Virus record (IMG/VR): IMGVR_UViG_3300022939_000047
Location: 1-41,056 of that record
From: a virus
Direction: 5' to 3' (one strand)
Length of the DNA stretch: 41,056 nucleotides
A program made the translations under genes and the position numbers. Positions 23,182 through 29,863 of the stretch are shown here, piece after piece (position 1 is the first letter of the stretch; each line of letters opens with the position of its first letter). The notes beneath the pieces were generated by a model. It had not been told where the DNA came from. It worked only from the letters and a program-made list of their open reading frames with translations, and searched no databases.

Positions 23182-23813
23182 TATGCTAAATCTTGGTCGT
23201 GGTTTAGATTACCTTTTTTCTTTTTGACAATAAATGCGTTGACCCTTGCATGTCCCCACTGCTGTGGTGTAGTGCCTGGTCTATGACCACCTTTCCAAGC
23301 TGCGACACCTCTATCATACACTTTCTTTAGTGTTGCAACTGAGATACCACTTTTCTTTGACTTGTCTGCAAATGAATCTTCTTCAAGTGTCTCTTCGTTT
23401 GCAAGTCTGAGTGCATGTTGAACTTTTGGATGATCTCCAAGACCTTTCTTCATCTTTTCAATCTTCTTATATGCACCAGTCATGTTACCACTCATTTTCT
23501 TTGCGATGTCTTGTGCCTTTTTGATAAGATTAGAGGGGAATGATGCCTCCAAAAGTTCTTCATCAATAAGACCTTCGATATCATCTAAGTCTTCTTTGAT
23601 CTCTGTGACTTGGAATTCTTCGTTATAAGGGAAACCTTTGAGAGGATTTTGGAACACTTGACTGAAGTGTTTCTTTTTATTATTCTTCAGTTCTTTTTGT
23701 GCCTCTTCGATATACTCTTCAATAGTTTGCCCAGGCGTATCGTCTTGATATGCATTTCTTATTTCGTCTGTACCCACTTCGTGTACACCGTTGTCTGTTT
23801 TATTACCTGACAT
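23181..23813 (-). CDS. Late protein with C-terminal DUF5824-like domain
   Basis: The 210-aa protein starts MSGNKTDNGVHEVGTDEIRN, has a charged helical middle containing DEELLEASF (possible prohead-protease site L-L-E/A), and ends in a domain with KVYDRGVAAWKGGHRPGTT and WGHARVNAFIVK. That DRGxAAWxxGHRPG signature matches the phage domain I know as DUF5824. The ATG at 23811-23813 overlaps the upstream stop (TAATG) and is preferred to the longer frame to 23849. Function unknown. Confidence 0.72.
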   Translation of the reverse strand: MSGNKTDNGVHEVGTDEIRNAYQDDTPGQTIEEYIEEAQKELKNNKKKHFSQVFQNPLKGFPYNEEFQVTEIKEDLDDIEGLIDEELLEASFPSNLIKKAQDIAKKMSGNMTGAYKKIEKMKKGLGDHPKVQHALRLANEETLEEDSFADKSKKSGISVATLKKVYDRGVAAWKGGHRPGTTPQQWGHARVNAFIVKKKKGNLNHDQDLA

Positions 23814-24220
23814 TATAATTCTCCTACTCTTGATTGAAAGTCTTCCCATGAAGTTGACTCTGCAACTATAGACTTTAAATGTGATTCTAAGATGACTGGT
23901 TCTCCGTTGTATGATAAAACATTATTCTCTGTTGAGATAGAACCTGATGCAGTGTGAATGGTAGTATCTGACAAATACATGTCTCGAAATTTATATTCAG
24001 CACTACCTAAGTCATATGCATCGTTTGTATCAGGTATCAAATGACCTGTTACTGTTCCTGATAATGTTACAGGTAGACCATTTCCACCTGCAGTAGTACC
24101 ATCAGACACTTTAAGTGTACCTGTTGAAGGGTCATAGAATATTTCACCTTCTTTGGGGTTAAAAGTTGCAGGGTCTGTTCCACCTAGTTTTTCTGCGACT
24201 ATTTTATACGTTGTTGCCAT
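23813..24220 (-). CDS. Fiber- or baseplate-like structural protein
   Basis: The 135-aa protein has KEGEIFYDPSTGTLKVSDGTT near the start and LIPDTNDAYDLGSAEYKFRDMYLSDTTIH in the middle. The 'DLGS...Y.FRDMYLS.TTI' repeat is a well-known motif of phage tail fibers and short tail-associated beta proteins. It ends with an SWEDFQSRVGEL helix. It is probably a virion protein; being short, it may add to a larger fiber. Confidence 0.72.
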   Translation of the reverse strand: MATTYKIVAEKLGGTDPATFNPKEGEIFYDPSTGTLKVSDGTTAGGNGLPVTLSGTVTGHLIPDTNDAYDLGSAEYKFRDMYLSDTTIHTASGSISTENNVLSYNGEPVILESHLKSIVAESTSWEDFQSRVGEL

Positions 24221-24222
24221 CT

Positions 24223-25143
24223 TTATTTACCGTCCTTCTTATCCAAATATGCTGCAATCGCCATTTGTCTTATTTTTTTATCAGACTTTCCCTTAAATTG
24301 TGGTGCATCTGATTTCCTAAAATCTTTTACGTAGTCTCCTGCATCTGCATCAGGCCCTAATTCCATCTTCAAAAAGAGTTTACCTTTCTGTTGCATCTTA
24401 CTTGATGCTTTTGCACCAATCATTGAACCCAAACGATTCAACATTGCAAGACCCTTTTCGTTATTCTTTCTATAGAGACTACCGAATTGTTTCTTAAATT
24501 CACTAACCATTGCATTTAGAATTGCATCTACATCTGCAACTAGTTTACCTTCCTGTACTTCTTCACTCATAACCAGTGTAGATAATTGGTTAACTACTGT
24601 CGTTAACATTGGTGAAGGTATTGTGGATAAAACTCTAAGTTGGTCTTTTGTTAGACCTTTAATCTTTTTTAATTTTTTGAGAACTTTTTCATTTGCCTCT
24701 AACTGCACTTCTTTTCTTTGTTTTTCTCTTTCCTTCTCTGCATCTACACTTGCCTTTGCAGTGTCACTTTGTCTGTCTTGTCTACTCTTGAGTGCTTCAA
24801 GTTCTCTTTCGTGTCTTGCTTTGAGTTTTTCCATGTCATCTGCATGTTTCGCTTTTAAATCAGACACTGCATCTTCACCAAACATCTTCTTATATTGTTT
24901 AGTGTATTGTGATGGTTTAGTCTTTGCAGTCTTATCGCCTGGCGCAGGTTTGTACGCAGATGCATCATCGTCATCTTTTTTACTATTCTTTGCAAAATGA
25001 GCTGCACGATCATCTTTAGTTGACTTTGACATTTCGTCACCGTCAGCATCTTTTGCATAGTATCTTTTAGGTTGAGAACCTTCTTTGTCCTCAATGTCTT
25101 TGTCCTGTGCAGTCTTAATCTTTTCTCTTAATTGATTTAACAT
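24223..25143 (-). CDS. Charged coiled-coil late protein, candidate internal head protein
   Basis: The 306-aa protein has an N-terminal segment with RYYAKDADGDEMSKSTKDDR and SAYKPAPGDKTAKTKPS, recurrent in marine phage late proteins. A long coiled coil follows (LKAKHADDMEKLKARHEREL), then a helical C-terminal half. EEVQEGKLV is a possible processing site. The protein is rich in Lys, Asp and Glu, as in prohead core or packaged proteins. Function not established. Confidence 0.68.
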   Translation of the reverse strand: MLNQLREKIKTAQDKDIEDKEGSQPKRYYAKDADGDEMSKSTKDDRAAHFAKNSKKDDDDASAYKPAPGDKTAKTKPSQYTKQYKKMFGEDAVSDLKAKHADDMEKLKARHERELEALKSRQDRQSDTAKASVDAEKEREKQRKEVQLEANEKVLKKLKKIKGLTKDQLRVLSTIPSPMLTTVVNQLSTLVMSEEVQEGKLVADVDAILNAMVSEFKKQFGSLYRKNNEKGLAMLNRLGSMIGAKASSKMQQKGKLFLKMELGPDADAGDYVKDFRKSDAPQFKGKSDKKIRQMAIAAYLDKKDGK

Positions 25144-25149
25144 ACTAAC

Positions 25150-26451
25150 CTACTTCTTTTTTGCATCTAACTCTGCCTGTTTCCATTCAAGTGCTTTCTT
25201 GTTTGCAGGGAATGAACTTGACCATCCCATCATCTTACCATACAATGCATTAACCTTTTTCTTTAAAGCTGCATGATCATCATCATTTACAATCTCTATA
25301 AAGTTTTTACCAAATAACTTTTTAAACCCATTAACGTTCTTTTGTGATGCATTCCAATCTTTCTCTACAACTTCCTTTGGAAGTTTTCTTGCACGTTCAT
25401 CATTTCTTGCCTGTGCAAACTCTAATGAAGTGTTAACGAATACCATTTTGTATTCGTAACCTGCATTGTCTAATAACTTCTTATAGTTTTTAATCTTGGA
25501 TGCCTTTGCACCTGTAGTGTCAAATATCATTCCGAGTCTACCTCTGATATACGCACTCATGTTTTTTGCAGTAATCTCTTTTGCACGTGCTCTGATTGGG
25601 TCTCTAAGTTCTGCATCCATGTTTCTCAAGTCAAGACCAAGTCCTGCCTTTTTCAGACCAGTCTCAAATGCCTTGTCAGTGTTTACAATCTTCAATCCTA
25701 ATGCAGTCAATCCTAGTTCACTAACAACTGTTGATTTACCTGAACCAGGCCCACCCATCAAGAACACTGCCTTGAAGATGCCTGGGTCATACACACCCTC
25801 TTGTATTAAGTCTTCTACCATGTATTTTGGTGCAGAGTATAAGTCTTCTGTTAGACCCATTCCCTTACGTATTGCTTTATATAATTTCTGTGCATGACGT
25901 TTACCAGTAGAAGGAACCCCATCTTTGAATGAGTCGAAGTCACCCTTCTCTGCGAATGCTCTCATTTTAGATGCACTCATTCCTGATACATCGTCGGCGT
26001 CAGGGTCACGATCACCTGCAGATATAACTTGAATCTCATCAAATTTATAGAAACCGTGACGACCTTTCACCGAATTATACTTGTTAATGATAGTGTCAAA
26101 CTCTCTAATTCTATCTGAACCTACGACCATTCTAATCTTAGTGTAACCTTTATCGTGTAAGAATGTTAGGATTTGAAAAATCTGTTTTACATCTGCATCG
26201 ACAACATTTACCTTCTTACCAAAGAATGCACGTAAAAATTTAATTTTATCTTTGTGCGATAAAGGATTCTTAATCTTATCGTTTGAATGTGATGAAAACA
26301 ATAATGCATCACCATATCCTTTTGCAACTTTGTTTAACTTATCAACTAATTTTTCGTGACCGTTTGTAGGAGGATTAAATCGACCAAAGGTGAACACTGC
26401 ACCTTTTCCTTTTGCCTCTGATAACCACGATGTAAATGTTTTATTTGGCAT
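25150..26451 (-). CDS. Nucleotidylyltransferase fused to P-loop kinase
   Basis: The 433-aa protein has two enzyme domains. Residues 18-170: VFTFGRFNPPTNGHEKL (nucleotide-binding, HxGH-like), MVVGSDR and SGMSASKMR (the ISxxxxR-like motif) of the NMN adenylyl-/cytidylyl-transferase superfamily. Residues 228-400: FLMGGPGSGKSTVV (Walker A) and a zeta-toxin/polynucleotide-kinase-like core. The two-domain order is like NadR (NMN adenylyltransferase plus ribosylnicotinamide kinase), but the kinase looks closer to AAA_33. The first residues (KTFTSWLSEAKG) resemble a T4 capsid-targeting sequence with an LSE/A cleavage site, so it may be packaged. Substrates unproven. Confidence 0.8.
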   Translation of the reverse strand: MPNKTFTSWLSEAKGKGAVFTFGRFNPPTNGHEKLVDKLNKVAKGYGDALLFSSHSNDKIKNPLSHKDKIKFLRAFFGKKVNVVDADVKQIFQILTFLHDKGYTKIRMVVGSDRIREFDTIINKYNSVKGRHGFYKFDEIQVISAGDRDPDADDVSGMSASKMRAFAEKGDFDSFKDGVPSTGKRHAQKLYKAIRKGMGLTEDLYSAPKYMVEDLIQEGVYDPGIFKAVFLMGGPGSGKSTVVSELGLTALGLKIVNTDKAFETGLKKAGLGLDLRNMDAELRDPIRARAKEITAKNMSAYIRGRLGMIFDTTGAKASKIKNYKKLLDNAGYEYKMVFVNTSLEFAQARNDERARKLPKEVVEKDWNASQKNVNGFKKLFGKNFIEIVNDDDHAALKKKVNALYGKMMGWSSSFPANKKALEWKQAELDAKKK

Positions 26452-26809
26452 TTTTCTTAGTCTTCTCCTGTTCCTTCTTTCTAATCATTGGTAAGAGTTT
26501 CTTTGCAAGTTTCTTAATTGCACCTTTTTTCTTGTCTAATTTTTTCTCTAATGCAGCCTTTCCACTCATACCCAAATCATTCTTATCTTTATCTTGTAAG
26601 AGTTTCTTTGCGACCATTCCACGTGCCTGTTTCTCTGCACGTTTCATAAGTTTCTTAGGGTCAAGAACCTTTTTCTTCATCGCCTTTTTACGTTTTGCGA
26701 GAATCTTATGTTTGTTCTTTTGGAATGCTTTCTTTTTCTTCAGACGAGTTGCCATTGAGTCTGCTTCTTGCATCTCATCTAAGTAATTTTTGAAACTTTT
26801 TAATTCCAT
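26441..26809 (-). CDS. Very basic late protein with capsid-targeting-like start
   Basis: The 122-aa protein begins MELKSFKNYLDEMQEADSM and then is extremely Lys-rich (RLKKKKAFQKNKHKILAKRKKAMKKK onward). The N-terminal ten residues resemble T4 capsid-targeting sequences, and the basic body suits binding packaged DNA. The frame is open to 26839, but a GATAAATA late element places the RNA start at the ATG 26807-26809, chosen as the start. The C-terminus overlaps the kinase-fusion gene by 11 bases. Confidence 0.7.
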   Translation of the reverse strand: MELKSFKNYLDEMQEADSMATRLKKKKAFQKNKHKILAKRKKAMKKKVLDPKKLMKRAEKQARGMVAKKLLQDKDKNDLGMSGKAALEKKLDKKKGAIKKLAKKLLPMIRKKEQEKTKKNAK

Positions 26810-26822
26810 TATACTATTTATC
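26810..26822 (-). promoter_or_regulatory. Late-type promoter abutting an ATG
   Basis: GATAAATA (26815-26822), GTATA, then ATG on the minus strand. With T4 late spacing the RNA starts at the A of ATG. It overlaps the last codons of the gene upstream. Confidence 0.62.
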
Positions 26823-28022
26823 CCAATTTTTAGCAGCATTAAAATTATTCTGACTGAATTCCATTCGGTCTACTAACTTAACTGCCTTACCTTCATGGTC
26901 AATTGCAACATATCCTTCAGGATTAACTGCTTTGAATCCTGTTGAGGTCTTAACAAATGTACCTATACTTTTAACTTTATTCAAACCATCTACGATTAAT
27001 TGTTTTGCAACAACCATCAATTCTTGAAACTTGGTTAGTGCTTCGATCATTTTCTTTAATGCACGTAACTCATTGTAGAGTTGTTCACCAATCTCTCTCT
27101 TAATTGCCTTAGTCTTTTCTTGTTTTACTTTACCAACTACCTTCACTCTCCAATAATTTTCGAAGTGTTTTAAATAACCGTTGTAGTTTGGTTTGAATTT
27201 ACCTTGACGTATCTGTGCGTTACAATAGGTTTTATAGGTTGCACCTGGCCCCTTCTTTTCTATTGTTTGTTGTATTTCTTTGAACTTCTTTAAGTCCTTT
27301 CTTTTGATATTGTGGAATTGTTTACCCACTGCAGTCAAATAGTTTGATAGTTTAAGTGTCTCAGTTGCAGTAAGTGTCGCATTGCCTGATACATCTTTAT
27401 AGGATGCATCATCCATCCATACGTCTTTAGATGCACCCAGTTTTGATATGTTTGCACCGAATGATGCAGATAAGTCCTCGATAGTTCCACCTGTATAGGT
27501 AGTGTGAAATACAATACCAAGTTTTGCATTAGCGATTTGTTTACCTAGTTCTGATTTTGTTTGAACACGATACACTATAGTGTTAGGCCCAAACTGAATA
27601 TAGGATTCGAAGTCGTCCTTGACCATCTGTTTGTCTTCGTCAGTGAACATTAGATCACCCTGAAGTATCTCGTTACCCCATGACAGTCCTGAAAGATACT
27701 TAAAACATGTAAGGAACTTCTTTTCTAAGTCTCCTGATATCTCAGATGCATCTTTGATTTCTTGTTCTGAAGTGTAAAATAAGGGGGTTTGATTGAATAA
27801 TGATTTCTTTGCAACAAAGAAACGACCATCTTCAGGATGTTTCCCACAAAAGATTGCAGGAGCACCATCCCATTTGACTGTCATATTGACACCCTTTTTG
27901 GTGTTTCCCTTCATCATGTCACGAAGACCACGAAGGAAGTTTATAGATGCACGCCCACCATCAATACCATTGTTGATGATCTCGTCTTCTATGTGTTCTA
28001 AATGTAGATTCTTGACTGCCAT
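26814..28022 (-). CDS. Ligase-like covalent nucleotidyltransferase (DUF6267-like)
   Basis: The 402-aa protein has TVKWDGAPAIFCG at residues 48-60, matching the KxDG active-site motif of ATP-dependent ligases with Lys50 as the expected AMP acceptor. Later GNEILQGDLMF fits motif III. Near the end NPEGYVAIDHEGKAVKLVD fits motifs IV-V. I believe the family is catalogued as DUF6267 in marine phages. The length suits an RNA-ligase-like enzyme, but no target is known. It precedes the basic protein and the nucleotidylyltransferase-kinase gene in a late cassette. Confidence 0.7.
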   Translation of the reverse strand: MAVKNLHLEHIEDEIINNGIDGGRASINFLRGLRDMMKGNTKKGVNMTVKWDGAPAIFCGKHPEDGRFFVAKKSLFNQTPLFYTSEQEIKDASEISGDLEKKFLTCFKYLSGLSWGNEILQGDLMFTDEDKQMVKDDFESYIQFGPNTIVYRVQTKSELGKQIANAKLGIVFHTTYTGGTIEDLSASFGANISKLGASKDVWMDDASYKDVSGNATLTATETLKLSNYLTAVGKQFHNIKRKDLKKFKEIQQTIEKKGPGATYKTYCNAQIRQGKFKPNYNGYLKHFENYWRVKVVGKVKQEKTKAIKREIGEQLYNELRALKKMIEALTKFQELMVVAKQLIVDGLNKVKSIGTFVKTSTGFKAVNPEGYVAIDHEGKAVKLVDRMEFSQNNFNAAKNWDK

Positions 28023-28066
28023 AATAGTAGTATATCACAATTTCCTGTGTAATACTACTATTTATG
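28023..28066 (-). promoter_or_regulatory. Late promoter with 11-bp palindrome before the ATG
   Basis: CATAAATA (28059-28066) on the minus strand starts a leader to the ATG at 28022. AATAGTAGTAT (28023-28033) and ATACTACTATT (28052-28062) are perfect complements, with AGGA in the 18-base loop. The second arm also reads TATACT six bases before the ATG, a possible alternative -10 box. Confidence 0.6.
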
Positions 28067-28081
28067 GTTATTTATTTTTTG

Positions 28082-28450
28082 TTAAGCGCCAGCGTCAACT
28101 ACACCAGTGTCAATATTGTTCTGAAGATTATCTCTATCAGAAATATATTCGTCTCTTTGTGTGGTCATTGCAGTGATTTTTTCAGCAGTAACAGCAGACC
28201 AATCAGCACCTTGATTTGCATCATTCCATTCATTCCATGCATTAAAGTTTGCAAGTTCGTCTCCTGTTGACGATGATGATGCAGAAGGATTTGCAGTTCT
28301 CCATGCAGCCCAAAAACCATCACGACCATTTACTGTTGCAGTGTAACCTCTAACTGTGTACTCTTGATTTGTACCACTCAACCAAGCGATAACTGTATTA
28401 GTGTCATCTATTCTTGTTTGCAGTGATGCGATTTCGTCTACCCATGCCAT
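28082..28450 (-). CDS. Late protein of unknown function
   Basis: The 122-aa protein begins MAWVDEIASLQTRIDDTNTV with a coiled helix. It has a Trp/Asn/Ala/Ser-rich middle (GFWAAWRTANPSASSSSTGDE, NAWNEWNDANQGADW) and ends in another coiled helix (MTTQRDEYISDRDNLQNN). The composition suggests a virion protein. GGAG and a CCTAAATA late element lie upstream. Confidence 0.65.
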   Translation of the reverse strand: MAWVDEIASLQTRIDDTNTVIAWLSGTNQEYTVRGYTATVNGRDGFWAAWRTANPSASSSSTGDELANFNAWNEWNDANQGADWSAVTAEKITAMTTQRDEYISDRDNLQNNIDTGVVDAGA

Positions 28451-28483
28451 GGTTTATTCTCCGTGAAAGTGTTATAACACTAC

Positions 28484-28491
28484 TATTTAGG
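28484..28491 (-). promoter_or_regulatory. Late-promoter-like element with palindromic leader
   Basis: CCTAAATA on the minus strand precedes the gene starting at 28450. The early leader contains AGTGTTATAACACT (28468-28481), a perfect 14-base palindrome, then GGAG and ATG. The element overlaps the stop of the 57-aa gene. Confidence 0.5.
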
Positions 28492-28660
28492 ATTTCTGCA
28501 GGTGCGATTGGGATAGTTTATCTTCGATTCGAACAATCTTATTGGATGTTTTGTTAATAAGAACCTTATCTCCGTCCTTTTTCGCTTGACGAAGTGCCTT
28601 TTTTAACTCAATCTTCTGTTGCAGAAGACCAATAACGTCCTGTGATTTCAATGTTTTCAT
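28487..28660 (-). CDS. 57-aa basic late protein
   Basis: The frame starts at ATG 28658-28660 and ends in TAA. It encodes MKTLKSQDVIGLLQQKIELK, then KKALRQAKKDGDKVLINKTSNKI..., a basic helical protein. The perfect TATAAATA element lies 11 bases upstream with a weak AGG between. It is the first gene of the late block after the tRNA island. Function unknown. Confidence 0.68.
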   Translation of the reverse strand: MKTLKSQDVIGLLQQKIELKKALRQAKKDGDKVLINKTSNKIVRIEDKLSQSHLQKS

Positions 28661-28671
28661 ACCTATTATAT

Positions 28672-28679
28672 TATTTATA
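28672..28679 (-). promoter_or_regulatory. T4-type late promoter
   Basis: The minus strand reads TATAAATA, matching the T4 late consensus, 11 bases before the ATG of the 57-aa gene. Confidence 0.82.
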
Positions 28680-28796
28680 TAAAATAATATGGCTTATCAA
28701 TCTTGGTAGGCTATTCTTTTAACTGACTAACTTAGCTTCTCCCTTATTCGTGTGATCAAGACAACCTTTGAGAAGTACCATCTTTTATTATACTAT
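28680..28796 (-). other. Gap between late promoter and terminator; possible 20-codon frame
   Basis: No gene is well supported. A TATAAT box (28787-28792) lies five bases before ATG 28779-28781, which opens a 20-codon frame (MVLLKGCLDHTNKGEAKLVS). CTTCTC/GAGAAG arms flank about 30 bases inside it, so a small structured RNA is an equal possibility. Confidence 0.3.
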
Positions 28797-28819
28797 AAAA
28801 AACCCCTCAGGACAAGGGG
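28797..28819 (-). terminator. Intrinsic terminator after the tRNA island
   Basis: On the minus strand CCCCT, a 7-base loop and AGGGG form a short GC stem followed by TTTTTT. It ends the transcript that carries tRNA-Glu, the micropeptide and tRNA-Asp. Confidence 0.85.
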
Positions 28820-28832
28820 ATTTTGAAAAAAG

Positions 28833-28906
28833 GAGGGTAGGGCAGTAGGGTTTACATACTCCGAGCATCCGATTGAGACCCCATATTACTACAGGGTCAT
28901 ACCCTC
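28833..28906 (-). ncRNA. Candidate structured RNA, tRNA-sized
   Basis: A 74-base stretch between tRNA-Asp and the terminator begins and ends with complementary 7-mers (GAGGGTA/TACCCTC on the minus strand). After two bases comes a GACCC/GGGTC stem with a 12-base loop, then a weak AGTA/TACT stem. The outer 7-bp stem and spacing recall a cloverleaf, but there is no T-loop TTCRA and no sound anticodon stem. It may be a decayed tRNA or a separate small RNA. Confidence 0.4.
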
Positions 28907-28911
28907 AAAAT

Positions 28912-28987
28912 TGGCGATTCCAAGGGGACTCGAACCCCTAATACTACCGTGACAGGGTAGCGTGTTAACCAATTACACCATGGAACC
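28912..28987 (-). tRNA. tRNA-Asp (GUC)
   Basis: Acceptor GGTTCCA/TGGAATC, D arm GGTGTAATTGGTTAACAC, anticodon stem CTACC/GGTAG with loop CTGTCAC (GTC), T arm AGGGG/CCCCT with TTCGAGT, discriminator G and encoded CCA (28912-28914). Confidence 0.96.
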
Positions 28988-28993
28988 GTGTAC

Positions 28994-29074
28994 TTAAACT
29001 TTTTTAAGAGATAGTAAACACCAAACTAACAGTGCAACTGTCAATGATAGAAAATACATTGATAGTAAACCCAT
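28994..29074 (-). CDS. 26-aa membrane micropeptide between two tRNAs
   Basis: ATG 29072-29074 opens a 26-codon frame with a strong ribosome site (GAGGAGG) eight bases upstream. The translation is a hydrophobic span (LLSMYFLSLTVALLVWCLLS) ending in KKV. The strong ribosome site argues that it is translated. Such peptides can act as small membrane regulators, but no role is known here. Confidence 0.6.
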   Translation of the reverse strand: MGLLSMYFLSLTVALLVWCLLSLKKV

Positions 29075-29098
29075 TCTATGTTCCTCCTCTATTTAAAG

Positions 29099-29173
29099 TG
29101 GTACCCTGTAGGAGAATCGAACTCCTGTTGCATGGATGAAAACCATGTGTCCTAACCACTAGACGAACAGGGC
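29099..29173 (-). tRNA. tRNA-Glu (UUC)
   Basis: Acceptor GCCCTGT/ACAGGGT (first pair G-U), D arm GTCTAGTGGTTAGGAC, anticodon stem CATGG/CCATG with loop TTTTCAT (TTC), T arm AGGAG/CTCCT with TTCGATT, encoded CCA (29099-29101). Confidence 0.95.
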
Positions 29174-29416
29174 TTAAAAAAAGCGAGGGGGGATTCGCAC
29201 ACATCAATCATGTATAAACTTGTGGATTTTGTGATACTTGAATCCTTGTCCCTTCGCCGAGTCTTTCGACCCTAAAAAAGTCGAATCCTCTCGTCATTCA
29301 ATACTCTTCAGCAGTGTTGAGAGGATTCTAGACCGTAACCTTCGTACTTCACCATCGTCATTAGTTCTTGTACCCAGTTTACTGGAGAGGTTGACGATTC
29401 CTCGGTGTTACTGGTC
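29174..29416 (-). other. 243-base spacer with terminator and no supported gene
   Basis: Between the 3'-phosphatase gene and tRNA-Glu I see no convincing gene. A 17-codon frame (MTMVKYEGYGLESSQHC) lies in a longer open stretch but has no ribosome site. The stretch holds the long hairpin terminator at 29274-29328 and a weak GCGA/TCGC hairpin with seven Ts next to the tRNA. Confidence 0.5.
29274..29328 (-). terminator. Long-hairpin intrinsic terminator
   Basis: On the minus strand GAATCCTCTC pairs with GAGAGGATTC (10 bp), with an inner near-perfect 7-bp stem (CAACACT/AGTATTG). Three bases later comes a run of six Ts. It should end transcription of the replication genes before the tRNA island. 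Confidence 0.75.
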
Positions 29417-29863
29417 TTAAAAATCTCCTTCTGCAACTTGCACTACAGTGGTTCCTCTTTTTCTCCACATGTCGACAACTTTATTTCTGTCATCAAACAC
29501 TAAGTCAATAGTACCACCCATTTCTTCAAATGTGTCTGCAAGGTCAGACTTAAACTCTTCATCAGGTCTGTAGTCACCATCAGGTCTTAAAAATAATCCT
29601 TTGTGACCATCCCCAACCCATTCTGAAATCTGTTTTTCAGTAATCTCTCTTTCAGACTCATTTCTTGCAGAGAAGAATGCAACATGATCTCCCTGTGCAA
29701 TGAATCTCTTTGCGACATCAACAACCCACTGCATAGGTGTGTCGTTTACAGTTTCTGCTCTGAAAGACTTCCAATCTGCAGGTTTCTGTTCCACAAAATG
29801 TCTTCTGTGTTCAACGTCAGCGATTGTTCCGTCAATGTCAAAGATTACATTCCTAATTTTCAT
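29417..29863 (-). CDS. PseT-type polynucleotide 3'-phosphatase domain protein
   Basis: The 148-aa protein has NVIFDIDGTIADVEHRR (HAD motif I), AFFSARNESER (motif II) and LVFDDRNKVVDMWRKRG..QVAEGDF at the end. The last motif matches the C-terminus of T4 polynucleotide kinase/phosphatase (VVEMWRR...QVASGDF). Only the phosphatase half is present; there is no P-loop kinase. It should remove 3'-phosphates from RNA or DNA ends. The ATG at 29861-29863 lies six bases after TATAAT, so I reject the longer frame to 29899. Confidence 0.85.
   Translation of the reverse strand: MKIRNVIFDIDGTIADVEHRRHFVEQKPADWKSFRAETVNDTPMQWVVDVAKRFIAQGDHVAFFSARNESEREITEKQISEWVGDGHKGLFLRPDGDYRPDEEFKSDLADTFEEMGGTIDLVFDDRNKVVDMWRKRGTTVVQVAEGDF

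Noticed and set aside
24224-24231. GGTAAATA as a late promoter for the fiber-like gene
   Set aside because: It is formed by the Gly-Lys-stop codons of the upstream gene and lies only three bases from the ATG, too close for late spacing.
29174-29240. Possible extra tRNA near TGCGAATCCCCCC
   Set aside because: The acceptor-like ends have a mismatch, the 5' half of the T stem is missing, and there is no sound anticodon arm.
29303-29420. A 40-codon stretch ending NWVQELMTMVKYEGYG... after the 3'-phosphatase stop
   Set aside because: The reading looks protein-like, but there is no usable start codon with a ribosome site and its end enters the terminator hairpin.
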